Shown here piece after piece: positions 8,099 to 17,033 of a stretch of DNA of 43,755 bases; positions within the stretch are counted from its first letter, which is position 1, and each line of letters opens with the position of its first letter. The notes under the pieces were generated by a model. That model did no database searches. It was not told where the DNA came from and saw only the letters and a program-made list of their open reading frames with translations. The position numbers and the translations under genes were made by a program. The stretch comes from Aurantibacter sp034110465 (GTDB lineage: Bacteria > Bacteroidota > Bacteroidia > Flavobacteriales > Flavobacteriaceae): assembly GCA_034110465.1 (NCBI GenBank), contig JAWUZD010000013.1:1-43755 (forward strand), in the 5' to 3' direction.

Positions 8099-8885
8099 AA
8101 CTTCTCTGCCTAACCGCTTCAAAAATTAAAATTCCAGCAGCAACAGATACATTCATAGAATCTATTTTCCCTTGCATTGGAATATTTATATTTTCTTTAC
8201 TAGCTTCTCGCCATTCTTGAGTTAAACCAGTAGCTTCAGTTCCTACAACAATAGCGCTTGGCTTTGTATAATCTTGAGTCGTATAATTTACAGATTCTTG
8301 CAAAATAGCACTGTAAATGTTTATGTTTTTTGCTTTTAAAAAGCTAATAATTTCTTCTGTAGTTCCGGTTGCAATAGCATTACTAAAAACACAACCAACG
8401 CTAGAGCGCACAATATTAGGATTGTATAAATCTGTTTTTGGATTCGCAATAATTACGGCATCTACATTTGCAGCATCGGCAGTTCTAAGTAATGCGCCAA
8501 TGTTTCCAGGTTTTTCTGGAGCTTCTGCAATTAAAATTAATGGTGTTTCTGTTTTAAAATGGAGTTGTTCTAAAGAATGTGTTTTAGTTTTTAAAACGGC
8601 TATAATGCCTTCTGTAGTATCTCTATATGCTATTTTGGAATATACTTCTTTAGATACTTCAATACATTTATAATCTTCTACATCTATTGTTTTTAAATTT
8701 TGGAAAGGAAATAAATCTTCGTAGAATAATACCGAAACCACCTCGTAACCACAAGATAGGGCAATGTTTAATTCGCGAAGTCCTTCTACCACAAACTCAC
8801 CACTTTTTTTACGAGTTCTAGATTTCTCTTTTAGAGTCACTATATGTTTTATAAAGTCGTTTTGAGGACTTGTTATTTCTTTCAT
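8097..8885 (-). CDS. SpoU/TrmH family RNA 2'-O-methyltransferase
   Basis: A 262-residue SPOUT methyltransferase that uses S-adenosylmethionine to methylate a ribose 2'-OH in rRNA or tRNA. An N-terminal substrate-binding domain (residues 1-95) is followed by the knotted catalytic domain. Motif 1 contains NPNIVRSSVG, motif 2 is VVGTEATGLT and motif 3 is IPMQGKIDSMNVSVAAGI. The spacing and length fit the RlmB/TsnR-like group. The target base cannot be given from sequence. A REP-like repeat abuts its stop codon. The gene starts 85 bp from the divergent lipoprotein gene at 8971. Confidence 0.9.
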   Translation of the reverse strand: MKEITSPQNDFIKHIVTLKEKSRTRKKSGEFVVEGLRELNIALSCGYEVVSVLFYEDLFPFQNLKTIDVEDYKCIEVSKEVYSKIAYRDTTEGIIAVLKTKTHSLEQLHFKTETPLILIAEAPEKPGNIGALLRTADAANVDAVIIANPKTDLYNPNIVRSSVGCVFSNAIATGTTEEIISFLKAKNINIYSAILQESVNYTTQDYTKPSAIVVGTEATGLTQEWREASKENINIPMQGKIDSMNVSVAAGILIFEAVRQRS

Positions 8886-8970
8886 AAAGCAAAAATAATG
8901 TAAATACTGTAATTAGAATTTATAACTTACGACTAAATTGTTTTAATAAAAATAATCAACTTATAGCAAA

Positions 8971-9753
8971 ATGAAAAAACTAATAGTATTAGCCTTAATG
9001 CTTAGCTTATTTAATTGTAAAAAAGACGTTAAACAAGAATCAGTGATTAAAACTGTTGATGAAGTAGTTGTAGAAACACCTAAAAAAGTGTATCTAGAAA
9101 ATATTACAAAAGTCTTTGATGCACACGGAACTTTAGAAGCGTGGAATAGCTTTAATAGTTTGTCTTTTACAATGAATAAACCAAAAGGCGATGAATTAAC
9201 TATAACCGATTTAAAAGATAGAAGAAGCTTTATTGAAACAGCTAATTTTAAATTAGGCTATAACGGAAAAGAAGCTTGGCTAAAAGAAAATGAAGGTTTT
9301 GAGTATAAAGGAAATAAAGATATGTATTATAATCTAATGTTTTATTTCTATGCTATGCCTTACGTTTTGGCAGATGATGGCATTACTTATACTAATGTTG
9401 ATGCTTTAGAATTTGAAGGAAAAATATACCCTGGAATTAAAATATCTTACGGAAGTGGTGTTGGAGCATCTTCAGATGATGAATATATTTTATACTATGA
9501 TGACGAAACTAATAAAATGGCTTGGTTAGGTTATACGTTTACTTATGGTTCAAATGAAAAAAATAACAATTGGAGTTTTATCCGTTATTCAGATTGGCAA
9601 ACTGTTGAAGGCTTAATTTTACCAAAAACATTGTCTTGGTATAAAGCTGAAGGATTTAAAATAGGAGAGAAGCGCAACGATTTAAAATTTGCTGATGTTA
9701 AGTTATCTAAAGAAAAAATGGAAACTTCTCAATTTGAAAAGCCTTTAAAATAG
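8971..9753 (+). CDS. Lipoprotein, DUF6503-like
   Basis: A 260-residue lipoprotein with lipobox LFNC (Cys16), so it is expected at the inner or outer membrane facing the periplasm. After a charged linker (17-45) comes a beta-rich domain that opens with FDAHGTLEAWNSFNSLSFTM, the usual opening of the flavobacterial DUF6503 group (a LolA-like fold is possible). No catalytic motif stands out. The name rests on memory of that pattern, so moderate confidence only. A REP-like palindrome, a terminator and a second REP-like copy follow the stop codon. Confidence 0.6.
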   Translation: MKKLIVLALMLSLFNCKKDVKQESVIKTVDEVVVETPKKVYLENITKVFDAHGTLEAWNSFNSLSFTMNKPKGDELTITDLKDRRSFIETANFKLGYNGKEAWLKENEGFEYKGNKDMYYNLMFYFYAMPYVLADDGITYTNVDALEFEGKIYPGIKISYGSGVGASSDDEYILYYDDETNKMAWLGYTFTYGSNEKNNNWSFIRYSDWQTVEGLILPKTLSWYKAEGFKIGEKRNDLKFADVKLSKEKMETSQFEKPLK

Positions 9754-9770
9754 AATAGAATAGCCATCTA

Positions 9771-9803
9771 GATGGATTCTGCGTCGGAGCGCAGAATGAC
9801 AAA
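9771..9803 (+). repeat. REP-like dispersed repeat, intact copy 1
   Basis: The core is a perfect hairpin, ATTCTGCG-TCGGAG-CGCAGAAT (9776-9797), followed by GACAAA. It directly follows a 12-bp perfect palindrome, CCATCTAGATGG (9764-9775). It lies 18 nt beyond the stop of the lipoprotein gene, in the same orientation. Confidence 0.7.
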
Positions 9804-9823
9804 TGCAATTAAATTAGAAACAG

Positions 9824-9853
9824 AAAAGCGAACTTTTATAGAGTTCGCTTTTT
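9824..9853 (+). terminator. Terminator of the DUF6503-like lipoprotein gene
   Basis: An 11-bp stem (AAAAGCGAACT / AGTTCGCTTTT) with a 7-nt loop and a T run. It lies between two REP-like copies. Confidence 0.85.
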
Positions 9854-9884
9854 ATGTTTTATAGTAATTTGTCTTCATATTAAG

Positions 9885-9916
9885 GTAGATTCTGCTTCGT
9901 GGCGCAGAATGACAAA
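9885..9916 (+). repeat. REP-like dispersed repeat, intact copy 2
   Basis: A stem ATTCTGC / GCAGAAT (9889-9895, 9904-9910) is followed by GACAAA. It is the same element as 9771-9803 with a changed loop (TTCGTGGC). Confidence 0.7.
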
Positions 9917-9980
9917 CTTCAATATTTAGATTAAAATCAACAAATCAACAGCTAAACTAATAAACTATTAACAGAAACAA

Positions 9981-11267
9981 TTAATTCCCTAATTTCTTAG
10001 AATAGCGCTTATACAATTGTGTTTGATGAGATTCTAAACTAATAGTTCTACCTTGAATAAATGCTTTTTCAAGTTTGTTAGTTCTCATATCTAAAGCATC
10101 TCCTTCACTTATAAAAAGTGTAGCATCTTTTCCAACTTCTAAAGAACCAACGTTTTTATCTATTCCTAAAATCTTAGCTGTATTTATGGTAATTAAACTT
10201 AAAGCAGTTTCTTTATCTAATCCATAAGCAGCACAAGTTCCAGCTAAAAAAGGTAGGTTTCTTGTGTTCATACGTTCCATGTCTCCAGAGTTTTCTAGAC
10301 CAACTAAAACACCAGATTTCACTAACTGATTAGCTAATTTAAAAGGTAAATCGTAATCTTCGTCTGTGTTGTTTGGTAATTGGTGCGTTCTTTGTAATAA
10401 TACAGGGATTTCGTTCTTCTTTAAAAAACCACTTACCATATTAGCTTCGTATCCACCAACTATAACAATATTCTTAACGTTATTTTCTTTAGCAAAGTTT
10501 ACCGCATCAATAATACCTTTTTCGTAATCTACGTGAATAAATAAGGTCCTTTTTCCTGTTGTTAATTCTAATAAAGCATCAAAAGGTTTGTTGTTTGTAC
10601 TGTTTTTTGAATTATAAGCATTTGCGTTGTTAAAATAGTTTTTTAGTTCTTGCACTTGCTCAGCATAGTTCTTGTTTTCTTTTAAAGTAGAAGGTTCTCC
10701 AAGCCACCAACGTCCGCGAGAATACGTACTTGGCCAGTTTAAGTGAATCCCGTCGTTTTCTTTAATAATTGCATCTTCCCAATTCCACGCATCTAATTGT
10801 ACTATAGAAGATGTTCCAGAAATTCTTCCGCCACGTGGCGTAATTTGAGCCATTAAAACGCCATTTGGACGCATAGATTCTACAACCTTGCTTTCTGTAT
10901 TGTAAGCTATAATACTTCTAATATGAGGATTCATAGAGCCAACTTCGTCATAATCTCTTGTTGCTCTTACGGCATCAATTTCAGCAAGACCTAAAGTACT
11001 GTTTGGTGCTATAAAACCCGGATAAATGTGTTTTCCTTTACCATTTATAATTGTTCCTGTTCTAGCAATTTTCATATTGGCACTACCAACAAACGTTAGT
11101 TTACCTTCAGAAAACATTATTAGAGAATTTTCAATGACTTGTCCATTTCCTAAGTGTGCTGTTGCGCCTTCAATTGTAATAGCTTCATTTGGCTTGCTTC
11201 CTGGTGTTTGTTGTGCATTTGTTATAAAAGTGATTAATAACAATGCTATAATAGTTATGTTTTTCAT
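9981..11267 (-). CDS. Secreted amidohydrolase-like protein lacking the metal HxH
   Basis: A 428-residue exported protein (signal peptide about 1-18, ending TNAQ) of the amidohydrolase superfamily, related to imidazolonepropionase and dihydroorotase-type enzymes. The C-terminal part keeps the family frame (ALSLITINTAKILGIDKNVGSLEVGKDA is the usual end of the barrel and the flanking beta domain). At the N-terminal metal site, however, the expected PGFID-x-HxH is replaced by YPGFIAPNSTLG, with no His pair. It is probably catalytically dead or altered. It is the second gene of a leftward pair, 44 nt after the larger amidohydrolase, and probably acts with it as a subunit. That partnership is inferred from position only. 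Confidence 0.78.
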   Translation of the reverse strand: MKNITIIALLLITFITNAQQTPGSKPNEAITIEGATAHLGNGQVIENSLIMFSEGKLTFVGSANMKIARTGTIINGKGKHIYPGFIAPNSTLGLAEIDAVRATRDYDEVGSMNPHIRSIIAYNTESKVVESMRPNGVLMAQITPRGGRISGTSSIVQLDAWNWEDAIIKENDGIHLNWPSTYSRGRWWLGEPSTLKENKNYAEQVQELKNYFNNANAYNSKNSTNNKPFDALLELTTGKRTLFIHVDYEKGIIDAVNFAKENNVKNIVIVGGYEANMVSGFLKKNEIPVLLQRTHQLPNNTDEDYDLPFKLANQLVKSGVLVGLENSGDMERMNTRNLPFLAGTCAAYGLDKETALSLITINTAKILGIDKNVGSLEVGKDATLFISEGDALDMRTNKLEKAFIQGRTISLESHQTQLYKRYSKKLGN

Positions 11268-11311
11268 TTGTGTGATTTTAAATTGAGAAATAAATTAAAT
11301 GATAAAAAGAA

Positions 11312-14308
11312 TTAGTTATGATCTATAGAATCACAATGCAATAATTCGTTTTCTTTTTTCTCAATAGGTTTTGTTTTTAAACCTTTATGTTTTGCTTGAA
11401 GCATTAATGTAGTTAATTCATTTTTCTCTTTTTTAATAGCTTCACGCATTTTCTTGTCCTTTTCAATATCAAAATAAACTGCACCTTCAATTAATGTTTT
11501 TTCAGCTTTAGAATAAATAGACATTGGATGACCAGACCATAAAACCACATCGGCATCTTTTCCAACTTTTAAACTACCAACACGTTTGTCTAAGTGTAAT
11601 AATTTTGCAGGATTTAGTGTTACAAATTTCCAGGCATCTTCTTCGCTTACATTTCCGTACTTCACACTTTTTGCAGCTTCTTGATTTAAACGTCTTGCCA
11701 TTTCGGCATCGTCACTATTTATGGCAACTGTAACACCAGCATTATGCATCATAGCTGCGTTAAAAGGAATAGCATCGTTAACTTCGTATTTATAAGCCCA
11801 CCAATCACTAAATGTAGATCCACCAACGCCATGTTCAACCATTTTGTCTGCGACTTTGTAACCTTCAAGAATATGTGTAAATGTATTTATGTTAAAATCA
11901 AATTGCTCCGCAACCTTCATTAACATATTAATTTCACTTTGAACGTAAGAATGACAACTTATAAAACGTTCTTTATTTAAAATTTCAGCTAAAGTTTCAA
12001 GCTCAATATCTTTTCTGTAAGGTTTTCCACTTTTCTTTAAAGCATTGTATTCTTTTGCGCGTTGGAAATAATTAATATACACTTGTTCTGCACCCATTCT
12101 AGTCTGTGGAAAACGTGTAGTATCAAAATCACCCCAATTACTTTGTTTTATGTTTTCACCTAAAGCAAATTTTATAAATTTAGGACTGTCTTTGTAGATT
12201 AATTGGTCTGCGGTTTGTCCCCATTTTAATTTAATAATAGCAGATCTTCCGCCAATAGGATTTGCAGAACCATGTAAAATTTGAATACTAGTAACTCCAC
12301 CAGCAAGATTTCTATAGATATTAATATCTTCTGCATCAACAACATCTTCTATAGTCACTTCTGCTGTACTATTATGCCCAGATTCGTTGACACTAATAGT
12401 AGCAATATGAGAATGCTCGTCTATAATTCCAGCAGTAACGTGTTTTCCAGTAGCATCAATTATTGTAGCATCTTTGCCAGATAAATTTTTACCGATTTTG
12501 GCTATTTTACCGTTTTTAATTAAGATATCTGTTTGCTCTAAAATGCCATCTTTCTCGTTAGTCCAAATGGTAGCATTTTTAAATAAAATAGTTTCTTGCT
12601 GTGGTAAACTACTTAATCCGTAAGCAGTGTTTGGATAGGTTGTAGGGAATAATTCTTGTATTTTATCTTCTTCATCTTCTTTTTTAGTAGAATCTTGAGC
12701 AATTACATTTAATTCTTTTTTTGTAGCCTTAAAAGTAGAAGTAGAGCCATCAGGAAAATATGTTTTTCCAGAAAAAGTAGTTTTAGATTTTATATGAGAT
12801 GTGAATCTAATAAATTCTTTTTTTGTTGAATCTTTTGTTGGTACTATTAATTGCATCCAATCATCATTGAATTTTATGGTAGCATCGTAGGTGTCTGTTA
12901 AAGTTTTAAATGATGCTTTTAGTTTTTTAACTTCACCAGAAATATCTAAAGAAATAACTTCGTCTTTAAATAAAGCGCTATCTGAAGTAAGGCTGTATTC
13001 ACCTCTTAAATCTTGAGTATCTATGTTGTTTATATCGTGTCTTTGTCCTGTAACCCAATTTTGGTATAAGGTTGTTTTTTTATCAAAAATATCGCCAGAA
13101 GTAATTAAAAAGTTAGCATAAGCACCAGCATTTAATTGACCTAATTGATTAGATTTCCCAATAATAGAAGCTGGAATTGTAGTTAAGGCTTCTAACGCTT
13201 TTGTTTTATCCAAACCACAAGAAATAGCTTTTAATAGTTGTGTGTTAAACGTTTCAACCTTTTCTAAATTGTGAGTTGTTAAAGCAAACATAATATTATT
13301 TTCTGCTAATACTTTAGGATTACTAGGCGCTTGATTCCATTTTCGCATATCTTCTAGTTCTACAGAACGCGCCAAAAGTGGATCTTCCATATCAAAAGCA
13401 TCAGGGAAATTTAATGGCACAATTAGTTTAGCATTTGTGTTTTTAATCTGCTTTACTAATTCGTACTCATTTCCTCCAGCAACAAATACATATTGTGTAT
13501 TAAACGAATCTCCGATTTTGTCTATACGAAGAATGTTGTTTTTATCGGAAGCATTAAAAAACTGTACTTCGCTTTTGTTATTTAAAAACGCTTCTAGAGC
13601 ACGATCTTTTACAGACATATTTCCTGTAGCGTACCATTTAGCATCGTGATTAAACTGACGTAATAAAGCAAAAGTTCCCATTATAGAAGACGGATAAGAT
13701 TGCTTAGATGTTTTACTTTTAGATGTTCCGTAAAACTGACCAGAATTATCGTCTAACAAGCGTTTAGAGTCATCGGTTTTATTAGTTAAAGCAACTAAAA
13801 GACCAGAACCTTGCATTATTCCGTCGTTTACGTGAGTATTTACGACACCAAATCCTGCTTTTTTCAAAGCTTCGGCTTTAGAATTATCGAAATTAAAATG
13901 ATTTATAGCTTTTACATCCGGACGCATATGGTCGTTCCAATAAAAACCTTCACGACTTGCGTTATATTGTGGAGAGTAATTTCCTTTTGAATCGTATGGC
14001 GTAATACTTGTTCCAAAATCGGAATAGATATCTATAAAAGATGGGTAAATGCTTTTACCATTTAAATCTACTATAACACTGTTTTTTGGTATAGTAACAT
14101 TGGCGCCAGAAGCAATAACTTTATCGCCTTTAATAACCAAGGTTCCATTTTCCACCACTTGAGTTGGTGTAATGTATATTTTGGCATTGGTAAAAACTGT
14201 GTGGTTTTTGGTGTTTGTTTTTACACCATCGTTTTTTGGAATGTAATCCTGAGCAAAACCTAGTGAAGTGACACTTAAAAGTCCGCAAAATAAAATTTTT
14301 CTTATCAT
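11312..14308 (-). CDS. Secreted two-domain amidohydrolase (dead plus intact domain)
   Basis: A 998-residue exported protein (signal peptide about 1-19, ending GFAQ) built from two tandem amidohydrolase-like halves. The first, about residues 38-425, has IYPSFIDIYSDFG where HxH should be, so its metal site is missing. A linker with an acidic patch (about 430-560) leads to the second half, about 575-975. This half is intact: EHSH (His632, His634), a possible carbamylated Lys near 713, CHSY (His786), THILEGY (His812) and NSDD (near 868). It is likely a periplasmic hydrolase of cyclic amides or peptides. The substrate is not readable. The family's usual length is about 400-450 per domain. It precedes the shorter, degenerate homologue. 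Confidence 0.85.
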   Translation of the reverse strand: MIRKILFCGLLSVTSLGFAQDYIPKNDGVKTNTKNHTVFTNAKIYITPTQVVENGTLVIKGDKVIASGANVTIPKNSVIVDLNGKSIYPSFIDIYSDFGTSITPYDSKGNYSPQYNASREGFYWNDHMRPDVKAINHFNFDNSKAEALKKAGFGVVNTHVNDGIMQGSGLLVALTNKTDDSKRLLDDNSGQFYGTSKSKTSKQSYPSSIMGTFALLRQFNHDAKWYATGNMSVKDRALEAFLNNKSEVQFFNASDKNNILRIDKIGDSFNTQYVFVAGGNEYELVKQIKNTNAKLIVPLNFPDAFDMEDPLLARSVELEDMRKWNQAPSNPKVLAENNIMFALTTHNLEKVETFNTQLLKAISCGLDKTKALEALTTIPASIIGKSNQLGQLNAGAYANFLITSGDIFDKKTTLYQNWVTGQRHDINNIDTQDLRGEYSLTSDSALFKDEVISLDISGEVKKLKASFKTLTDTYDATIKFNDDWMQLIVPTKDSTKKEFIRFTSHIKSKTTFSGKTYFPDGSTSTFKATKKELNVIAQDSTKKEDEEDKIQELFPTTYPNTAYGLSSLPQQETILFKNATIWTNEKDGILEQTDILIKNGKIAKIGKNLSGKDATIIDATGKHVTAGIIDEHSHIATISVNESGHNSTAEVTIEDVVDAEDINIYRNLAGGVTSIQILHGSANPIGGRSAIIKLKWGQTADQLIYKDSPKFIKFALGENIKQSNWGDFDTTRFPQTRMGAEQVYINYFQRAKEYNALKKSGKPYRKDIELETLAEILNKERFISCHSYVQSEINMLMKVAEQFDFNINTFTHILEGYKVADKMVEHGVGGSTFSDWWAYKYEVNDAIPFNAAMMHNAGVTVAINSDDAEMARRLNQEAAKSVKYGNVSEEDAWKFVTLNPAKLLHLDKRVGSLKVGKDADVVLWSGHPMSIYSKAEKTLIEGAVYFDIEKDKKMREAIKKEKNELTTLMLQAKHKGLKTKPIEKKENELLHCDSIDHN

Positions 14309-14338
14309 AAAAGCTGTGGTTAATGCCTTAAAGATACT

Positions 14339-15406
14339 TTATATTTTCTTCGTTATAAAATAATTAACATATAACGCTACCACATAACTATAACTTTCTA
14401 TGCCTTTAGACTGATTATTAGCTTTTAAAAAAGTGCTATAGGTTTCTTTAAAAACAGGTTCTGAACTATTTTTATGGCTATCCCAAAAATCACTAACTTC
14501 TTTATAATTCGCATAAATCCCAGGGTTTATAGTGCAAGCGACTTCCATATATAAATCGGGATTTCGTTTGTAAATTTCATACAAACAATGTCTTAACGCA
14601 AACGTATAACCAGAATAATTAAAATAAGCATTAGGATGATTTATAGACGCTAAACAACCTATAAAGTTAGCTTCGTTTTCTGCAGCATAACCTAATTGAT
14701 GTGCAACTTCGTGAGCACAAGTTGTAGGGTATTTATAGATAGGAATTAATCCGTTTGGTTGAGCTTCATTGGTAAATGGATTTAAATAGCCACTAAATCC
14801 CATTTTTGTTAATGGATAACTAAATAATGAGTTTTTTATACTTGTAACGCTATAATCTAAATGCGGATAAGAGGTTTTTAATTTGTAGTATCCTAAATAA
14901 GTATTATTAATAACAAATGTTTTGTTAAAAGGAAACTCAACTTTTAAAGTGTCGTTTTTTGATAGTTTGGAGTGAAGTGAATTCGATTCTAGAATTAACA
15001 TTTCTGTTACTTGAACTAACTGTTCTGTAGTGTAATCTGCGTTTAAATTTAAGTTTTCGTGAAGCGGTTTTCTATAATAATTAAAACCCCATAACACGTG
15101 AAATGCCATATAGAATAGACTTATGGCTGAAAAAACATCTAAAAACCAATCAAAAGTGTCTTTGTAAATGCGTTTTATGTTTTTAACAAACCAATAGAAG
15201 GCGTATAAACTAATTACAGTATAAAATACATCGCCAAAAGAAAAAGGAATCCAACCCAAACTATAATGTAAAAGTTTAGAAATAATAGGGTAGATGCCAT
15301 TACTATAATAGGTTTCTACAGTTTCTGGAAAATAAGAAATCAACTTTATAAAAAGAAGTGTAGGAATTATAAGTAAAGCTAAAATAAGTGATTTTCTTTT
15401 TGGCAT
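14339..15406 (-). CDS. DUF3810 membrane protein, putative zinc metallopeptidase
   Basis: A 355-residue protein of the DUF3810 family. The N-terminus has about three transmembrane helices (residues 8-25, 50-73 and 88-110), followed by a soluble domain. That domain contains AHEVAHQLGYAAENEANF with an HExxH motif (His232, Glu233, His236) and a downstream Glu, the arrangement of a gluzincin-type protease. Catalysis has not, to my knowledge, been described for the family, so this is inference. It is the first gene of the leftward cluster, 30 nt upstream of the amidohydrolase pair, with which it may be co-transcribed. Confidence 0.82.
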   Translation of the reverse strand: MPKRKSLILALLIIPTLLFIKLISYFPETVETYYSNGIYPIISKLLHYSLGWIPFSFGDVFYTVISLYAFYWFVKNIKRIYKDTFDWFLDVFSAISLFYMAFHVLWGFNYYRKPLHENLNLNADYTTEQLVQVTEMLILESNSLHSKLSKNDTLKVEFPFNKTFVINNTYLGYYKLKTSYPHLDYSVTSIKNSLFSYPLTKMGFSGYLNPFTNEAQPNGLIPIYKYPTTCAHEVAHQLGYAAENEANFIGCLASINHPNAYFNYSGYTFALRHCLYEIYKRNPDLYMEVACTINPGIYANYKEVSDFWDSHKNSSEPVFKETYSTFLKANNQSKGIESYSYVVALYVNYFITKKI

Positions 15407-15426
15407 ATTTCAAAAATAAGAAATGT

Positions 15427-15458
15427 TTGCAACAATCGTTTTCTATTAATTACCTTTG
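15427..15458 (+). promoter_or_regulatory. Bacteroidota-type promoter of pepD
   Basis: TTG (15427-15429), 21 nt, then TACCTTTG (15451-15458) fits the TTG / TAnnTTTG housekeeping consensus of Bacteroidota. It leaves a short leader before the ATG at 15481. Confidence 0.6.
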
Positions 15459-15480
15459 TTTGAAATTTAAATAGAAAAAA

Positions 15481-16941
15481 ATGAGTCAAGAAGTTAGAGC
15501 TTTAGAACCAAAAGCACTTTGGAATAAATTTGCAGATTTAAATGCTGTACCAAGACCTTCAAAAAAAGAAGAACGTGTCATTCAATTTATGAAAGACTTT
15601 GGGACTAATTTAGGATTAGAGGTTATAGAAGATGAGGTTGGAAATGTAATTATTAAAAAACCAGCAACTTCTGGAATGGAAGACAGAAAAACCATTGTAA
15701 TGCAATCGCATTTAGATATGGTTCATCAAAAAAATAACGACACAGATTTTGATTTTGATACTCAAGGTATTGAAATGAAAATTGAAGGCGATTGGGTAAA
15801 AGCTAATGGAACTACTTTAGGTGCAGATAACGGTTTAGGTGTTGCAACTATTATGGCAATTTTAGAAAGTACAGATATTGTGCATCCAGCCATAGAGGCT
15901 TTATTTACTATAGATGAAGAAACTGGAATGACTGGTGCTATGGGTTTAAAAGGTGGAATACTTACTGGTGAAATTCTTTTAAATTTAGATACTGAAGAAG
16001 ATAATGAAATTGGAGTTGGTTGTGCTGGTGGCGTAGATGTTACTGCAACAAGAACTTATGAGCAAGAAGAAACACCTGAGTTTAAAAAAGGATACACTAT
16101 TACTGTAAAAGGTTTGCAAGGTGGACATTCTGGAATGGAAATTATTACAGGATTAGGAAACGCAAATAAAATTATGAACCGCTTATTATTTGATGGTTTT
16201 GAAAATTATGGTTTACGTATTGCTGAGATTAATGGAGGAAGTTTACGTAATGCAATTCCAAGAGAAAGTAAAGCAATTGTAGCTATAGATGCAGTTCATG
16301 AAGTTGTTTTTTTAAGTGAAATGAATGCTTTAGCTGAAATTATTAAAATAGAAAATAAAACTTTAGAACCAGATTTTACAGTTGTAATTGAAGCTTGCGA
16401 AACACCAGAGTTTATTATGGATTTAGGGGTTCAAGAAGGAATTACAAGAGCATTATATTCTGCTTTAAATGGCGTGTATAGAATGAGTGCAGATATTCCT
16501 GGTTTAGTAGAAACATCTAACAATATTGCACGAGTAATTATAAAAGATGGCGCTATTAAAATCGGTTGTTTAACACGTAGTTCCGTAGAAAGTGCCAAAA
16601 CAGATTTAGCTAATATGTTGCGATCTACTTTCGAATTAACAGGTTGTGAAGTAGAGTTTTCTGGTGAATATCCTGGATGGACTCCAAATATGGATTCGTC
16701 TATTCTAAAAGTATTATCTTCTTTATATGAAAAACTAAACGGAGAAAAAGCAAATGTAGCTGCTTGTCACGCAGGTTTAGAATGTGGTATTTTAGGACAG
16801 AATTATCCAGATATGGAAATGATTAGTTTTGGACCTACAATTAAAGGTGCACATTCTCCAGATGAACGTGCAAGTATTTCTTCAGCTAAAAAATATTGGA
16901 ACTTTGTTTTAGAGATTTTAAAAGAGATTCCAGTTAAATAA
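15481..16941 (+). CDS. pepD: Aminoacyl-histidine dipeptidase (PepD, M20C)
   Basis: A 486-residue cytosolic zinc dipeptidase that hydrolyses Xaa-His and other dipeptides. M20 signatures are visible: QSHLDMVHQ (zinc His77 and Asp79), GADNGLGVA (bridging Asp near 116), DEETGMTGA (catalytic Glu near 147), LDTEEDNEI (zinc Asp near 172) and the late zinc His in KGAHSPDER. The length is that of the PepD group and the lid domain (residues about 205-395) is present. It has its own promoter and terminator and stands as a single gene, convergent with the FadL-type gene. Confidence 0.93.
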   Translation: MSQEVRALEPKALWNKFADLNAVPRPSKKEERVIQFMKDFGTNLGLEVIEDEVGNVIIKKPATSGMEDRKTIVMQSHLDMVHQKNNDTDFDFDTQGIEMKIEGDWVKANGTTLGADNGLGVATIMAILESTDIVHPAIEALFTIDEETGMTGAMGLKGGILTGEILLNLDTEEDNEIGVGCAGGVDVTATRTYEQEETPEFKKGYTITVKGLQGGHSGMEIITGLGNANKIMNRLLFDGFENYGLRIAEINGGSLRNAIPRESKAIVAIDAVHEVVFLSEMNALAEIIKIENKTLEPDFTVVIEACETPEFIMDLGVQEGITRALYSALNGVYRMSADIPGLVETSNNIARVIIKDGAIKIGCLTRSSVESAKTDLANMLRSTFELTGCEVEFSGEYPGWTPNMDSSILKVLSSLYEKLNGEKANVAACHAGLECGILGQNYPDMEMISFGPTIKGAHSPDERASISSAKKYWNFVLEILKEIPVK

Positions 16942-16974
16942 TGTAACAATGTGTCAAGTAGAATTGTAAATAAT

Positions 16975-17012
16975 AAAAAATGCCTCATTAATAATTTAAT
17001 GAGGCATTTTTT
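16975..17012. terminator. Shared bidirectional terminator (pepD and FadL-type gene)
   Basis: A 17-bp perfect stem (AAAAAATGCCTCATTAA and its complement) with a TAAT loop and A/T tracts on both sides, placed between two convergent stop codons. Confidence 0.92.
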
Positions 17013-17033
17013 ATGTTAAAGTGTTTTGTTATA

